Below the pieces are notes generated by a model. The model was not told where the DNA came from, ran no database searches, and saw only the letters and a list, made by a program, of their open reading frames with translations. A program made the position numbers and the translations under genes. Source: Daphnia pulex (Eukaryota > Arthropoda > Branchiopoda > Diplostraca > Daphniidae). From it: DNA of 64,000 nt. This document shows positions 62,137 through 64,000 of this stretch, in pieces (positions within the stretch are counted from its first letter, which is position 1; the number at the start of each line of letters is the position of its first letter). Where the stretch lies: contig NC_060018.1 in NCBI RefSeq assembly GCF_021134715.1, forward strand, positions 12,169,501-12,233,500, read 5' to 3'.

Positions 62137-62439
62137 ATGGCAACCCTAAAGGTTTCAGGATTGTCCGGGCCGCTCAAAGGAGGCGTTGTTCTCGATTTAA
62201 ATTCTTATTTTAACAGACCGTCCGGTTCAAACTGCAGCCAGTCAAGCAGGGGGAGACACTGCCCGACTGACTTTACCAGGGAGATTACCCGGCCATGGTT
62301 AAGAGAAACCGGAAAAAGAGCAAAGAGAGACGAGGAACAGTTTTTAAGAGAGCAATGCATCATAGTAGGCTTTCGGCAGCGAGTGAGTGACCACCGGCGG
62401 GCGTTGGTTAGTGGTTATTTAGGGAAACGGGGCCACTGA
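62137..62439 (+). CDS. Possible 100-residue open frame at the outer end of the right arm
   Basis: A frame from ATG at 62137 (MATLKVSGLSGPLKGG) runs to TGA at 62437-62439 with many Arg and Lys residues and no domain I know. The left-arm counterpart starts at 42034 on the minus strand and is put out of frame by an 8-bp tandem duplication. Coding status is doubtful; it could be a first exon or chance. Confidence 0.2.
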   Translation: MATLKVSGLSGPLKGGVVLDLNSYFNRPSGSNCSQSSRGRHCPTDFTREITRPWLRETGKRAKRDEEQFLREQCIIVGFRQRVSDHRRALVSGYLGKRGH

Positions 62440-62642
62440 AGAAGGGAGCCCAGATATGCACTTGTAATTTGTCTACATCTACATAATTTATTGACGAGTC
62501 TTGAATTTCAGCAACCTCTCCTCAGTTTTGCCAATGGATCGAGTCTATGGAACGGCAGCAAACGATTAAACTGAAAAAAGAATAGAGATCTTAATTAAAA
62601 GTCAATAACTGAACGAAACATCAAGCATTAGGCCTACCTCAA

Positions 62643-64000
62643 CGCCGGTACAGGTAGCAAGAGACGACATGTCAAGCCGATAAAACAAGACCGACAGCCA
62701 TCAGGCAACATTGACTATTTAACCCAACTGTTCAACACTGCATATACTGCATGGACACCAACATAGGCAAATGACACATTTATAAATATGAGCTAAAAAT
62801 TGTGTCGCTACTACTACCACCATGATCTAAGATATTGAAATGAAAAAGTCTCTACAATTGGGAATTAAAAGCTTTTAAAGTCTAAACAGTGCACTTGAAA
62901 TTTGAGAGACATTCTAAAAGACGAACGACTCAACAAAAGCGAAGAGAGAATAAAACAGACGATATAGCCTACGACATTCTTCTACAAGGTGTCACTGATG
63001 AGCAAGGCAAATAGGCGTCAGCACTCGTTCTCGGCTGTAATACTGTAAAGATACCGTAAATAAATTTACACTAACCAACTTCTGTTGAATGAATGGTGAT
63101 ATCTTGGTGATGTCTCTAATAAACTCCACAAGTCGTTAGTAGCGTCTCTCTGTAATCTTGTTCTCAACCTGTTGGTTGGTTGAGCAACTCCATGGGATCT
63201 TGGTGATCTGATAATCCCCGGCGTTCTACTGCTGACAACCTTAAATTAAATTAAATGTTAAAAGAACCAATTTAGTAAATGAATTATTCGTCTTACGTAG
63301 AAGTCAGAGCGACATTGGTGGTGGCACGAGCCGTCGTGGAAGCTGTAGCAGATGCACAAGCCACTGAGGTCCAAACCGTTAACTTGATTGGTTAGTTACT
63401 GCTTCGTGGCTGATGACCACGAGTCAGCATCTGCTCCTGGGCTGCTCTTGAATAACAGCTAGTTATTGAGTGAGAGAACCACCAAAGATTCTGCACCACG
63501 GTCTTCAGATCTCGCGGTATCTGTATCACTAACATTTTGGTGCAGTCTGTTGCTGTTGGCCAGATGGTCGATGCATCGCTCGTTCCAAACGGGGAAGCTG
63601 ATCAAGCAGGTGCAAGAGTTTAAGAGCTGAGCTGAAACTGACAGTTTCAGTTCTTTTAACAATAAAGTAGCTTTGTTCTTGTTCCGTCACCGGATGCAGC
63701 AGGGTGGTCTTGGGCCTGCGCTTAAGCTGATTGGGCGGTTATCATGGGCTGGAGCCTAGGGCAACTAGCCCAGGCTAGGCGGGTCCCGAAGCGGAACCGA
63801 CTTTCATCTTAACAACTTAAGATGTTTCATCGTCTTTGGGGATATGAAATAGGTCCATAGGGCTTCCAGTTGCTTCGGCTGCGTAGACACCAACGACGTC
63901 AACTTGTTCCCAGGCAATTCAACTTTCCAGCAGGATGTGTTTTAGGCGGGCAACCTTAAGTTGGTGAATGGTGTTCTTAGGTAGTACGTTGGGCGATCAG
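62643..64000. other. Flank outside the right arm, no gene seen
   Basis: The sequence has no partner on the left side of the inverted repeat. Short frames on both strands (for example 63459-63662 minus) are isolated and lack motifs. I see no tRNA fold or transposon end. Confidence 0.5.

Larger units (their letters stand above)
54699..62642 (-). repeat. Right arm of the about 21-kb inverted repeat
   Basis: This arm mirrors 41529-49783. It lacks the left-arm MITE and its flanking duplication, so it keeps the uninterrupted site. It carries an extra 300 bases or so near 55000-55200 that have no partner in the left arm. Its genes lie on the minus strand and point toward the spacer, so both arms would transcribe convergently. 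Confidence 0.93.

Noticed and set aside
41529-62642. Palindrome as a simple assembly artefact
   Set aside because: Not excluded, but the arms differ by a MITE with a flanking duplication, an extra 300 bp in the right arm and a strongly diverged inner tract. A duplicated-contig error would not normally produce these.

Overview
The window reads as nuclear DNA of an arthropod, most likely a water flea (Daphnia-type branchiopod crustacean). This is inferred from short spliced introns, an ecdysone receptor with an A-box isoform, a methuselah-like receptor, a Rpt6 subunit of animal type, and a secreted family built on repeats such as YYTTKAPEYYTEAP, which I recall as common in Daphnia. The species cannot be fixed without a search.

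Layout. 425-3228 (+): a complete methuselah-like seven-transmembrane receptor in four exons. 5126-6871 (-): a verprolin/WIP actin regulator in three coding exons. 10005-11816 (-): proteasome ATPase Rpt6 in seven coding exons. 21958-34815 (+): the ecdysone receptor gene, with two alternative N-terminal coding regions (a B-like one at 21958-23132 and an A-type one at 31243-31843). Both splice in the same phase into shared DNA- and ligand-binding exons at 32725-34815. Most of 12.3-21.9 kb and 23.1-31.2 kb is AT-rich, microsatellite-rich non-coding sequence that probably holds promoters and introns of this gene. 34816-41528 shows no gene I can support.

41.5-62.6 kb is a different kind of region: a very large inverted repeat. 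The left arm (about 41529-49783) and right arm (about 54699-62642) are reverse complements around a 4.9-kb spacer. From about 43.1 to 48.9 kb the arms match base for base apart from about 3 bp of indels in the parts I compared. The innermost 0.8 kb is clearly diverged, and the outermost 0.5 kb slightly so. Each arm carries broken tandem copies of a secreted tyrosine-rich repeat gene, an AIF (apoptosis-inducing factor)-like pseudogene wedged between them, a piggyBac-like MITE and a foldback element. The left arm alone has a hAT-like MITE flanked by a 96-bp direct duplication. The spacer carries a Helitron gene with tandemly duplicated small exons. It ends just after the HUH motif of the Rep domain, and GC-rich hairpins that may be a Helitron terminus follow. 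62643-64000 returns to sequence without a supported gene.

The first four genes are ordinary single-copy loci and show no sign of acting together beyond being neighbours. The inverted repeat is the part most worth further work: it looks like an amplified, partly homogenised, transposon-centred palindrome carrying host gene fragments.
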